DNA from: Centropus unirufus
Taxonomy: Eukaryota; Chordata; Aves; Cuculiformes; Centropidae
NCBI GenBank assembly: GCA_013397695.1
Contig: VYZI01000388.1
Coordinates: 568,744-632,743 of the forward strand
Length of the DNA: 64,000 nucleotides
Direction of reading: 5' to 3'
The notes beneath the pieces were generated by a model that worked only from the letters and a program-made list of their open reading frames with translations, searched no databases and had not been told where the DNA came from. Shown here piece by piece: positions 27,101-39,100 of the stretch; positions within the stretch are counted from its first letter, which is position 1; each line of letters begins with the position of its first letter. Position numbers and translations under genes: made by a program.

Positions 27101-30100
27101 CTAAAATGTACCTTAAAAAATGACACTCCCTGCAGCCACTGCCAGTGGAAGATAGGAGAACAAATGCTGGGGAATTAACAGTTTCCTGGAAACTGGGACA
27201 GGCCTTGAGTGATCGATTGATCTGCGCAAAGCAGGGTAAAAGGACATGGGCTGGTTTGTCACACTAGGGGCAAGCATATGGCAAAAAGGCTTTGAATCAA
27301 TAAACTGCACATGAAACTCTAAAAGCACGGTAACACGGCTGCTGACACTCCGTGCTCCGAAATTATGAAATAAACCATACCTCCATGGAGCAAAAAATGA
27401 AGCATGGAATAAAAACGTGAAGAAATCAAAACGCTAAGGAAAATAAAGTTTTTCATCTTGCCATAAAGTTTAGTAAGCTTCATTTGTGGCCAAGCACACA
27501 CAGGCATGTGCAATAGTTGCTATGTTTGACTAGGAATTTATGGCAGCTTTAAAGATGAGTTATGAATAGTTAAGTCCAAGGCTCTCCAGGGCCTTAATGA
27601 TACCTTGAATTGCTCCGCAACCTTTGAAAAAAGCCTAACAGTGAGTAGAAGACATGCACAGGAGTCTTTCTTGTTCACTGGCTGCAGCACATTTGTGGGA
27701 ACAGCTTCAAGTAGAACTTAAGGTCACTGGGCAAACGTGCAGCATTTTGGGTGATTATCAGGGTATCCTACAAGTCACTGCCGGGCACGGTGTTACCAAC
27801 GCTCACACTGTCCAGGGTGGGCAGCAGCAATGAGATCTCTGAAGGAGGCCCACGAGCTGCCTGGATGTCCTGTCTTTCCCCACGGGAGCAAGCAGGAGGC
27901 TGCTGGAGGTTCAAACAGCTTCTGTTTTACCCAGAATGATGGCAAGGATCGAGGCTGCCAAGAGCAATCCAGTTTGGGAATACGGTGTTAAAGGAACAGG
28001 AACAACTCAGTGGTGGAAACAACTTGAGAACAAAACATCAGGAAAACTCCCTCTTTGCTATTCACACTTGGGTTTGTTCAAAAACTGAGTGTTTTTTTTC
28101 TAAATACTTGATCTCTTGTAATCCTTTACCTTGTTTCTCCTGGAAGAAAAGAGATTGGCATGTTCTCTGGACAGCCTTGACCTGGATGCCAACTAGATTT
28201 GCAAGCAGAGCAGAACTCAATGTCACAGGCTTTGCACTGCACCAGCTGGGGGTCTTGTGGGCTCGGCTCCTGGAGCTGGCAAACTGCCTGGCAAGTGGAG
28301 GATGGACACCAAGTCCGACACGGATCCAACAGCACTTCTGTAAAGGGGCATAAAGGAACAAAATTCAAAGGTTGTTACAAGAACAGCCTTCCATAACCAT
28401 GTATTCCAGCTGAGGGCATGTGAAGACACGTGTTTTTAAAAGAAGCCCTTTAATATTTCCTACCTACTTCGACAGAAGCCTGGCCCACTTTACAAAAAGG
28501 CACCAAGCTAAAGCCAACTTCCCACGTTCATTCACAGGTTCTGAAAATGAGATGTTGTGTCTTTCTTCAGTTAAATAGAGAATCACAGAAGCACCAGGTT
28601 GGAAAAGACCTTTGAGTTCATCAAGTCCAACCATACCTGTCCACTACTAAAACATATGCCTAAACACCTCATCTATCCATCGTCTAAACCCCTCCAGGGA
28701 TGGGGATTCCACCCCTTCCCCAGAAGCCCCTGCCAGTGAAGAATTTTTCCCTGATATCCAACCCAATCCTGCCCTGGCACAGCTTGAGGCCATTCCCCCT
28801 CATCCCATCCCCTGTCCCTTGGGAGCAGAGCCCAGCACCCACCTCTCCACCCCCTCCTTCCAGGCACTTGGAGGCAGGGATGAGCTCTCCCCTCAGCCTC
28901 CTCTTCTCCAGCCTCAACACCCCCAGCTCCCTCAGCTGCTCCTCACAGCCCTTCTTCTCCAGCCCCTTCCCAGCTCCATTCCCTTCTCTGGATGCGCTCC
29001 TGGACCTCAAGGTCCTCGGAGTGAGGGCCCCAAAACTGAACAAAGTGTGCCCTCACCAGTGCCGCATCCAGGGGCAGAATCCCCTCCCTGCTCCTGCTGC
29101 CCACGCTGGTTCTGATCCAGGCCAAGATGCCCTTGGCCTTCTTGGCCACCTGGGCCCCTGCTGGCTCCTGTTCAGCCGCTCTCACCCAACACCCCCAGCT
29201 CCTTCTCCTCCAGGAGCTGCACGGGGTTGTTGTGTCCCGAGTGCAGGACCCAGCACTTGGCCACAGCGTGGAGCTCACTGTGCTGGTGTCACCCATCAGA
29301 AAGTGCTGCCTCGCCAGCAGGACTCCAGTTGGCCTCTGCCCTAATGCAGCCACGTGATTAACAGTAGCCCAACACGCGGTTCCACCCCTTTAGGGGCTGC
29401 TTTCTGGAAGTCATTTCGGGTGTCAAAGCCTCAATGACATCCCTGGTTTCCAGGCTGGGTCCTGCCCTCAGTAAAACCTTTCTTGAAGTCCTCTGTAGGC
29501 ACAGAGCTCCACCTCTCCGCAGGCACACAGTGAGCTGAGAGCCTCAGAAATAATGTTCGTGTTATCGTAACACGCAGGACTGCCTGGTGGTCCTGCACCC
29601 GATGCCATCCCAGGAGATAACGGTGGTTCCATAGAAGGGCTGGACACCTCCCCAGCCCCTGGAGCACTCGTGGTCAGTTCAAACAGCAAAGCCAGAAATA
29701 GAACATATAATACATGGCAATTTTCTTCCCTTTTTTTCTTCCCAGAATGTTGCAGTTCTGGCAGTCACGCAGGCAAGAACAGAGACAAGGTTTTTTCATT
29801 TTGGTTTGGGTTTTTTGTCATGACCAAACAACGCCCAATGCTGCCACATGAATGGCTCAGAGCCAGGCTGGGATTTATGGGGTCACCCTGGTGTGGGACT
29901 GCGCCCACAGCAAGGGGTAGAGTTAAATCTTACCTCTTTCAAACTGCAGCTTCTTATACCTTTGCATGATTTCTGATGCAACCATGCACTCGATCTGTTG
30001 AAGGAATGAAAAGGAAAAGAAAATTTCTAATTAGGAGCAGCAATAATGTAAGGCACTTTCAACTAATGGAGACAAAACTGCTGACCTTTGGAGATTTCTT

Positions 30101-33100
30101 AAAAACTTATGTTGGCAATGGCGGCTTTTAACAGCCACAGCAAGGCATGTTTAGACATCCTGGAAAGAAAAAAAAACCTATTTGCAGTAAGAGCATACCT
30201 CATTCTCTTGGAGGTGACCTCGCTTTGGGCAGGCAGCATCAGGGCAGCTGATTGCTGTTTCGAGACCTTCTTTGATCAGAAGTTCCACGTACTGTTTGAG
30301 GCACTGTAAGAAAGCCAAAGGCTGAGTTAGTGATCCCACCACGGATAAACCATTCAGTGTTTTAACTGCTTTCCTCTGAAAATCTGAAGAACTCAAATTT
30401 CCTTGAAAAAGGAAAAAATTCAAAAAAAAAGGAAAAAATTCAAAACTCAAATTTCCTTGTGTCCCTTTTATGACCATGGCCCATCCTCACAGTTTTGCCC
30501 ATATTTATACTTTCAAATAAAAAAATAACGAGATAATTTCCCCATCAAATCATCAAATAACTCTTCCTCAAAATATGCAGCAAATTAAAAAAATAGCAAC
30601 AGGGGAGTGGACAAATCAAACAGGGAGCTAGGAGTGGAAAAAAGATAATGAAGCACCGCCAAGATAAATGGAGATTCACCACACCCCAAGAATCTTCCTG
30701 CAAGCCACACACAGAGCTTTGTAAGCAGTAACTGCCCATCGCCGGACATCGGCCGGGCAGAGCATGGAGCAAAAGGGAGCGGAGTATCTCGCCTTCTATT
30801 TCTAGAAAATAATTACATCATCGACATGGTGAAAAGATGTATCTTTCCCATCGGAAGGAAAAATGTGAGAATTCGGACTCCTAGAAGAACTACTGTTTCC
30901 ATGGGGACCGAATAATAAATATTGGTAACACTAATGCCTTTTTTCCCTTAGCAACCGCAGTATTTTACCCAAGGCATAAGTGNGCCCTAATGCAGCCACG
31001 TGATTAACAGTAGCCCAACACGCGGTTCCACCCCTTTAGGGGCTGCTTTCTGGAAGTCATTTCGGGTGTCAAAGCCTCAATGACATCCCTGGTTTCCAGG
31101 CTGGGTCCTGCCCTCAGTAAAACCTTTCTTGAAGTCCTCTGTAGGCACAGAGCTCCACCTCTCCGCAGGCACACAGTGAGCTGAGAGCCTCAGAAATAAT
31201 GTTCGTGTTATCGTAACACGCAGGACTGCCTGGTGGTCCTGCACCCGATGCCATCCCAGGAGATAACGGTGGTTCCATAGAAGGGCTGGACACCTCCCCA
31301 GCCCCTGGAGCACTCGCGGTCAGTTCAAACAGCAAAGCCAGAAATAGAACATATAATACATGGCAATTTTCTTCCCTTTTTTTCTTCCCAGAATGTTGCA
31401 GTTCTGGCAGTCACGCAGGCAAGAACAGAGACAAGGTTTTTTCATTTTGGTTTGGGTTTTTTGTCATGACCAAACAACGCCCAATGCTGCCACATGAATG
31501 GCTCAGAGCCAGGCTGGGATTTATGGGGTCACCCTGGTGTGGGACTGCGCCCACAGCAAGGGGTAGAGTTAAATCTTACCTCTTTCAAACTGCAGCTTCT
31601 TATACCTTTGCATGATTTCTGATGCAACCATGCACTCGATCTGTTGAAGGAATGAAAAGGAAAAGAAAATTTCTAATTAGGAGCAGCAATAATGTAAGGC
31701 ACTTTCAACTAATGGAGACAAAACTGCTGACCTTTGGAGATTTCTTAAAAACTTATGTTGGCAATGGCGGCTTTTAACAGCCACAGCAAGGCATGTTTAG
31801 ACATCCTGGAAAGAAAAAAAAACCTATTTGCAGTAAGAGCATACCTCATTCTCTTGGAGGTGACCTCGCTTTGGGCAGGCAGCATCAGGGCAGCTGATTG
31901 CTGTTTCGAGACCTTCTTTGATCAGAAGTTCCACGTACTGTTTGAGGCACTGTAAGAAAGCCAAAGGCTGAGTTAGTGATCCCACCACGGATAAACCATT
32001 CAGTGTTTTAACTGCTTTCCTCTGAAAATCTGAAGAACTCAAATTTCCTTGAAAAAGGAAAAAATTCAAAAAAAAAGGAAAAAATTCAAAACTCAAATTT
32101 CCTTGTGTCCCTTTTATGACCATGGCCCATCCTCACAGTTTTGCCCATATTTATACTTTCAAATAAAAAAATAACGAGATAATTTCCCCATCAAATCATC
32201 AAATAACTCTTCCTCAAAATATGCAGCAAATTAAAAAAATAGCAACAGGGGAGTGGACAAATCAAACAGGGAGCTAGGAGTGGAAAAAAGATAATGAAGC
32301 ACCGCCAAGATAAATGGAGATTCACCACACCCCAAGAATCTTCCTGCAAGCCACACACAGAGCTTTGTAAGCAGTAACTGCCCATCGCCGGACATCGGCC
32401 GGGCAGAGCATGGAGCAAAAGGGAGCGGAGTATCTCGCCTTCTATTTCTAGAAAATAATTACATCATCGACATGGTGAAAAGATGTATCTTTCCCATTGG
32501 AAGGAAAAATGTGAGAATTCGGACTCCTAGAAGAACTACTGTTTCCATGGGGACCGAATAATAAATATTGGTAACACTAATGCCTTTTTTCCCTTAGCAA
32601 CCGCAGTATTTTACCCAAGGCATAAGTGGAGTCTAACACAGCACTGCGCAGCTCGACCATCAAGAGAAGAGAGAAAAAAGGTGGATATTATTGATTAAGA
32701 ACAAGTCAAGACCAGATCTTATTCTTGAGCCCCAAATCCCCATCTCTGCACTTCCCACGCCAAGGTGAGAGCTTTTTCCTTGGCAGGCAAGGGGGGAAAG
32801 AGGGAGAGCGAGGAATTCTTCTCACTCCAGACACGGCAAAGCTGCCAGAGGAGCCAACCCAGCTGTGCTCGCCAGCGCTGGGGGCTCTGCTCGCGCGCGC
32901 AGCCGGCACAGGAACCTTGGGCAGCCCCAGAGGGAGCTCCCTGGCTCCCTTAGATCTGCGGACAGAGCCAAATGGACCAGAAGCCGAGTGAAACGAAGGC
33001 AGAGAAGGAGCTCAGCACAGGGCTGGGTGGGAGGTGAGAAGGATGCACAAGCTGGCAAAACGGGGGCTTGGGGGCTGTTTGAACGCCGCTGCCAAGCCAC

Positions 33101-36100
33101 CCGCAGCCTGGAGAGGCCAGGGGCTGCGTTGACCTTGTCAAGTCCAGCACGGGAAGGAGCCCAAAGCCGCTTCTTCCTTCCAAGCACGGCACCAAACAGG
33201 CCCAGCCTGAGCACATTTCCAGCTTAACCCTTCTGGCTTGTTGCTGCGGACATCTGGGCTTTGAGTCCACTTGACCAACCTCTTCTCCTTCTGCTCTCCC
33301 TCCTGACAGGTCTATCCTGCTCCTTTTCGCGGCTCTGAAAACCTACATTAACATTTTATTTTACATTTCACCTCTCGCAGTGTGGCTGCAGCAAAAACTT
33401 CACCTTCTGCCCGCATCATGTCTCTGCTTTTGGTCCCCAGCCCTGCTGGCGGCACCGCGCCACCACCGTGACCGCACAACAAACCACGCTGCCGGAGTCC
33501 CCTTCCCCGTGTCTCCTGCTCGGAGACAAAAGTTCTACTTTTTGGAAAAGAAAAACAGCGATTGAATAATCAATGCCTTTAAACGATTTACGTAGGCAAA
33601 AAGCCCATGTATGATGGATTAAGGGCTACAGCTTGCTCATTAGCAGTGGGATTTTAATGACGAGAACTGCTCCCTTAGGAGATGGCTTGACTCGTCCGCT
33701 TCCCAGCCCTGACCCAGAACCGGGCAGGGCAGCTGGTGGGGCAGTTCAAGAGAACCCCCAGCAGCAACCACAGCCAGCTGAGCCCTGCGAGGACCAAGTC
33801 CTGCGTCGTGCGCCTTGCAAACTGCGATTTCTGCTGCAGGGAGGCACCAGTGCTGCCCTAAAGCCACCGCTGGCTCTTCCCTTTCCCTCCCTTTGCAGAC
33901 GCCAAGCACACATTAAAACCCAAATGCATACATTTTTAATGCCAGCACTTACAGAAAGTACTTTTCAAGCTGAATGAGCTTCTCCATCATCAATCATTAA
34001 TGCGGGTAATTCTCTTCCTCAGCCTCTTCAGGACCATTGCCAAAATCCACTCAATTTGGTTCCTTTTCCTCCCAGGAAAAAGAACGGCACAGTTGATCCG
34101 CGCCATGAGGAGTGGCCAAGGCCTCCCCTTTCCCCTCATGTGGTACTGGCCCCAACCTCCTCCGAACCAGCCCAGGCAAATGACGCTTCCAACTGCGAGC
34201 ACCGGTGTGCTGAGCTCATGGAAGAGATCGGGCAGAGGAGAAACACCCTCTCCATCCAAGACTTGTTGATCAAGGCTTGTTGAACAGATGATCCCAAGGG
34301 GCTGCGAGAGAACACGAAGCACAGGGGAGCTGGGGTCTCCGTGGGAGCAGGCAGAGGACGCGCCACTTGTGCCAGGCTGGGACTGCCCCAGAATCCAGGC
34401 AAAACACAGCAGGATTAGGCACTCTGTTATGTGCTGTGAAAAATTCATTACCAAACAGCCACAAAAAGAGGACAGAGAAATTGTTGTCATTTTCAACGCA
34501 GCCCGTAATTCATCTCATGCTGGAAGAAAATATCGTCCCAGCCTTACCATTAAGGCCATAAAGTACTGTATAGGATGAATAAAAATGTGTGTGTTAGCGA
34601 CCCCCAAACAACTTTCACGGTGAATCACTTCATAGTTTTTCTTACAGCAAACAGGAGCAGACGTTAGGTACCTAAAGGCTGAGATGGGAATACGGTCCCT
34701 GGATATCCTTGTTGTACACTGACCCTTCCAAGACTGATGTGCTGAGGAGCATCTTCGTAATTCCTTTAATGGACATGGGTCAATGGAAAGTTACTTTTAT
34801 TTGAAGCAATATTTTGCTGAATTCCATTTGTTTCTTTCCTTAAAAAAACCCTCATTGTATTTCAGCAATTAAATAACTTACTATTTAAGTCCCACCTGGA
34901 GATCAATAACTGATGGTGCTTTTTCTATAAATTCCTGCTTGTGCACAGTCTGACATGACGAAGCTGGGATGAGACTTGGCATTTCCCAAAAAATAACTCT
35001 TTGCTGAATTGAACAGATTGTAAGAAGAAACATTGCCTTTGCCTTCATTTACATCATTTCTGTACTCTGACAAGACCAGGACCAAGTGTCTAAGTGTTCG
35101 GTCATTTTCCCAGTGACAGAAAAACACACACATCCTTGCTCCTACTGCCTTCCCAATCCAAATGGAAAACATCAGTGTATCGCAGCCTTCAGGCACGTTA
35201 CTCTGTTGTGTTTTCACGGGAAGAGGCAACCGCGGCAGCTCGGATCCCTGTCCAGGATGTCCCTGCAAACCAAATGATTTCGGGCACAAAAATAACAATT
35301 ACTAAAATTAACAATTACTGCCTCCAAGAGCCTGGAAGGAGGGGGTGGAGAGGTGGGCGCTGGGCTCTTCTCCCAAGGGACAGGGGATGGGATGAGGGGG
35401 AATGGCCTCAAGCTGTGCCAGGGCAGGGTCAGGTTGGCCATGAGGAAAGAATTCTTCCCTGCAAGGGTCCTGAGGCCCTGGCAGAGGCTGCACAGGGAGG
35501 GGTGGAGTCCCCATCCCTGGAGGGGTTTGAAAGCCGGGGGGATGAGGAGCTCAGGGATCTGGTTCAGAAGCAGACAGGAATGGTTGGACTCAAAAATATC
35601 CAAGGTCTTTTCCAAGCTGGAGGATTCTATAATTGGAGATGAGGAATGGCTCCTCAGGACGTCACCTTTTATTTGAGAGCTGGGAGGCAAAAAGATCATC
35701 CTGCATTGTTTTCTTAACAGCTGATGTGTGGATATTGTCAAAATACAGACTTGTGACAGCTCTAATGCTGCAGAAGCAAGTGCCAAGTCATAAGGGAAAC
35801 TTTATAAATAAGTCAATGGATTTGGAAAGGCCAAAAAAGCATGACAGGATTGCAGAGCCAAGCAGATCATCACAATATCATTTGATTTATTGCTTTAAAG
35901 TTTAAATGTATTTTAGTGTTGGCTCTAGGCCACAGTAATCCCAAAATAAAATGTGCGCAGCATGCAAAACCATCACATGCTGGTATTGGTAAAGCTTTTT
36001 AAAAATCTCAAACACCTACTGATTGAATCAAAAGGAAAAAAAAAAGAAATAAAAGGAAAGAAATCTAGCATTTACAGAATTAAAAAAAAAAGGAAATTAT

Positions 36101-39100
36101 TTTTTTTACAGTGCATGTGTTAAAGATGAATATTAAATGTTATGCATACAGATATTATAGAAATATTATGCATAGACATTAACCGGGTAATAACGCTTGA
36201 CCTTGGGCAGATAATCACTAAGAGTTTTACACTGAACTCTGGGACACGTGGAAGGGTAGACATGCTTTTCAACAGGGGAGATGTTTTGGGTCCATATTTT
36301 TTGGTTTTTAGAAATAAAAAAATGCTGATTCAAAAATTAATCAGCCTAAGTTTCAATGCAAAGAGGGAAAATAGAAAATACTGGGAAGAAAGCTCAACTG
36401 AGTAAGAAAATATTTCCAAGTAAGACGGTTATTAACATGTAGACTAAATTGCTGAAGTCTCACAAATTCTATATCACCTGCAAATCAGGATTAGATGAGC
36501 CTCTAAAAATACGCCTACGTATATAAAAATATGGATTTATATAAACTTGCACTGAACCCAGGAAGAGTCAGGAAGCGCGGGTTGGTATTTTATGATCAGC
36601 ACTACAAATGACATCAGGCGGCGTGAATGTAATGACCCCTCTTGGCCCCAGAGTCTCGGAAAGATGAAGAATGTGAAAGGATATTGGATGGGAAGCACGT
36701 ATTTAGCGGAGCGTTCGTGCTACAGATTTATAGTCTGGTCTATGGCGAGTTTTTGCGCAAAGAGGATACTAAGCCAAAGCTCAAAACTCATGTAATGAGG
36801 CTACAAAAGTGAACAAAAACTACTGTGATAAACGCTTTTTATAACATTTTTTAATATCCTTATGTTCTGTGTTACAGGTATTTTTCTTTATGTTATTTTA
36901 AAATGAACACTGAGAAGGCGATATCAAGGTTTTCCCGCTGCCCCACGCCGATTCTACTAACCCAACTCCGCTGAACAGGCATTTCCCCCGGGAACCCTGC
37001 CCAGAGAGCCCTTTGGGTGCTGTGATGTACCGCTCGTTAGTAACTTCGGATTAGGAAATTCCCTCTGGAACAGAGAGCTTCACTTCACTTTCTAGACAGA
37101 CTTTCCATTTAGACAAAGCTGAACAATCCCGAGAGGAAAAAATCCCCTGAACTCAGCAACTTCCACAGCTGGGGGGAAGGAGAGAGCAAGGTTTGAGCCT
37201 TCCTGATTCCCGAGGTGCGGAGCTGCTGGTACCCACATAACCCTAACACCTGACTTCTAAATGCTGACCTGGTGAGAAGACAAATGCACTTTTAATCTTA
37301 ATCTTTCAAAGAAAACTACTTCCTGCCAAATTTCTGTGGCACGCTTAGAGCTGGTGAGAAAACACGTGAGGAAAGGAAAAATATTTTAGGTTCTAAGGAG
37401 AGCTTTTAAGCTTCTTTCAAAACTGACTCCATGGCCTTGGTGTAAAGTAGCAGATCTAATCCTGCTCAAAGTTTTATCACAGGCTCAGCTTTGAAATACT
37501 CCTGCACTGCTGCTCCAGCATGGACAATTCCCTAGGCTCGATGGACAGTCTGGCTTTTTAGTATCACCCTGGTCCTGCTTGGCTGGCGAGTGACGATCCC
37601 TGCGGGCACTGACCCAGAGAGACCTGTTCAAGGCAGACCCGAGACCGCGCAGCTCTGCTGAGCAAACGCCAGGACGAGCTGTATTCAACCCCCAAACCGC
37701 CTGGATCTCAGGGACAGCTGCTTTGAACTTCGACTGATCACTGCCCCTTACGTGGACATCATCTCAGAGATAACAGAATCAAGGAACGGTTTGGGTTGGA
37801 AAGGACCTCAAAGCCCATCCAGTGCCACCCCCAGCCATGGGCAGGGACACCTCCTGCTGGACCAGGGGGCTCCAAGCCCCATCCAACCTGGCCTTGAACA
37901 CCTCCAGGGATGGGGCAGCCACAGCTTCCCTGGGCCAGGGCCTCCCCACCCTCATTGTGAAGAATTTCTTCCTAATGTCTGATCTAAATCTTCCCCTTTC
38001 TAATTCAAAGCCATTCCCCTTCATCCCATCACTCCATGCCTTTATAAAAAGTCCCTCCCCAGCTTTCCTGTATGCTGCCTTCAGGTACTGCAAGGCCGTT
38101 TGAAGGTCTCCCTGGAGTCTCCTCTTCTAATAATGTACTTCAAAGAAACCTCCACCATCTAAATGTCGATTTTTATTAAACCTGCAGCTGATTCATCATC
38201 CTGAAAAAATCCCAGGGGGAACCAGTCACTTGTCTTGACGTGCAGAACTTCAACTCTACCAAAGTGAAAGCAGTAGCAGAAGTGTCTTCCGTGTTTGCTC
38301 CTCACCTCTTGCACCTCCTGGTTACTGGCAGAGACAAAAACCACGCTGCGCAAGCACACAAACCCTTGACTAAGAGAGCACCAGCAAAGCTCCAGAGCTC
38401 CTGGGAAACATCTACTGCCCAAATTTGCCCTTCTGTGCTGGGAACAAGAGGCACACACCAAGGGGCCTCAGCCGGGAGCAGAGATTGATAACATCACGGT
38501 AAAAACGCTTTCCCAAAATCTGAAAAAGCCATGTTTAACAGAGTTCCTGCTTCTATGCTTTTTTTCACTCCCACGTGGTCGCTTTGAGGACTCCCCCAGC
38601 TGCTCTGAAGCCCCACAAGCGCCCACGTTGTTGGCCTAAGACCAGTGACATAAACTTGCCTGCGGATCATAGTGAAACAGCACCTTGGCTGAGGATGCTA
38701 AACACAACCTACGTGCTTCGGTAGGGGATTATCTTGAAATAAACGGCCCTGTGAGCGATCCAGGCCTGACACCAACGGCAAGAGTCTGAAGACAGGTGGC
38801 AACGCGTGCAGGGAAAACAACTCCTGGATGTGGGACATGGGACCCAGAAGCTTATGGGACATTTGTGTGAACTTCTGTATTATCTCATGTAAACGTGTGT
38901 GTTTACCTGATGTGCACCAATCATGATTAGAAGTAGTTCGTGTGGTATTGATAAGCGCTCTATAAAAGCTACCCGGGCTATTAATAAACTGTCAGCATTT
39001 CATCATATTGGTTTGTGCTGTCGGTTTTTACTTCCCGCACACTTCCATGTTTCAGGACAAACCATTTGAGCATCCTTTTCCAAGCTGTAAGGATTGCTTT

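Larger units (their letters stand above)
29338..30982. repeat. Tandem duplicate block, copy 1 (contains exons 2 and 3)
   Basis: This is the first 1645-bp copy of a tandem duplication with constant offset 1646 and no indels. It starts at GCCCTAATGCAGCC and ends at GGCATAAGTG, then a single N (30983), then the second copy. I saw two differences between copies: T at 29671 versus C at 31317, and C at 30852 versus T at 32498. Such near identity together with an N at the junction points to overlapping contig ends or two haplotypes placed in series rather than an old duplication. Confidence 0.97.
30984..32628. repeat. Tandem duplicate block, copy 2
   Basis: This is the second copy of the block at 29338-30982. 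Its right edge runs without a break into unique intron sequence (GAGTCTAACACAG), while the left edge of copy 1 runs into the sequence beside a CR1 element. Collapsing the two copies would leave one continuous, normal-looking intron-exon region. Confidence 0.97.

Noticed and set aside
31580..31949. A separate RNF144 paralogue or pseudogene suggested by the second set of exons
   Set aside because: The copies are identical in coding sequence and introns, so they are a duplicate of the same exons, not a diverged paralogue.
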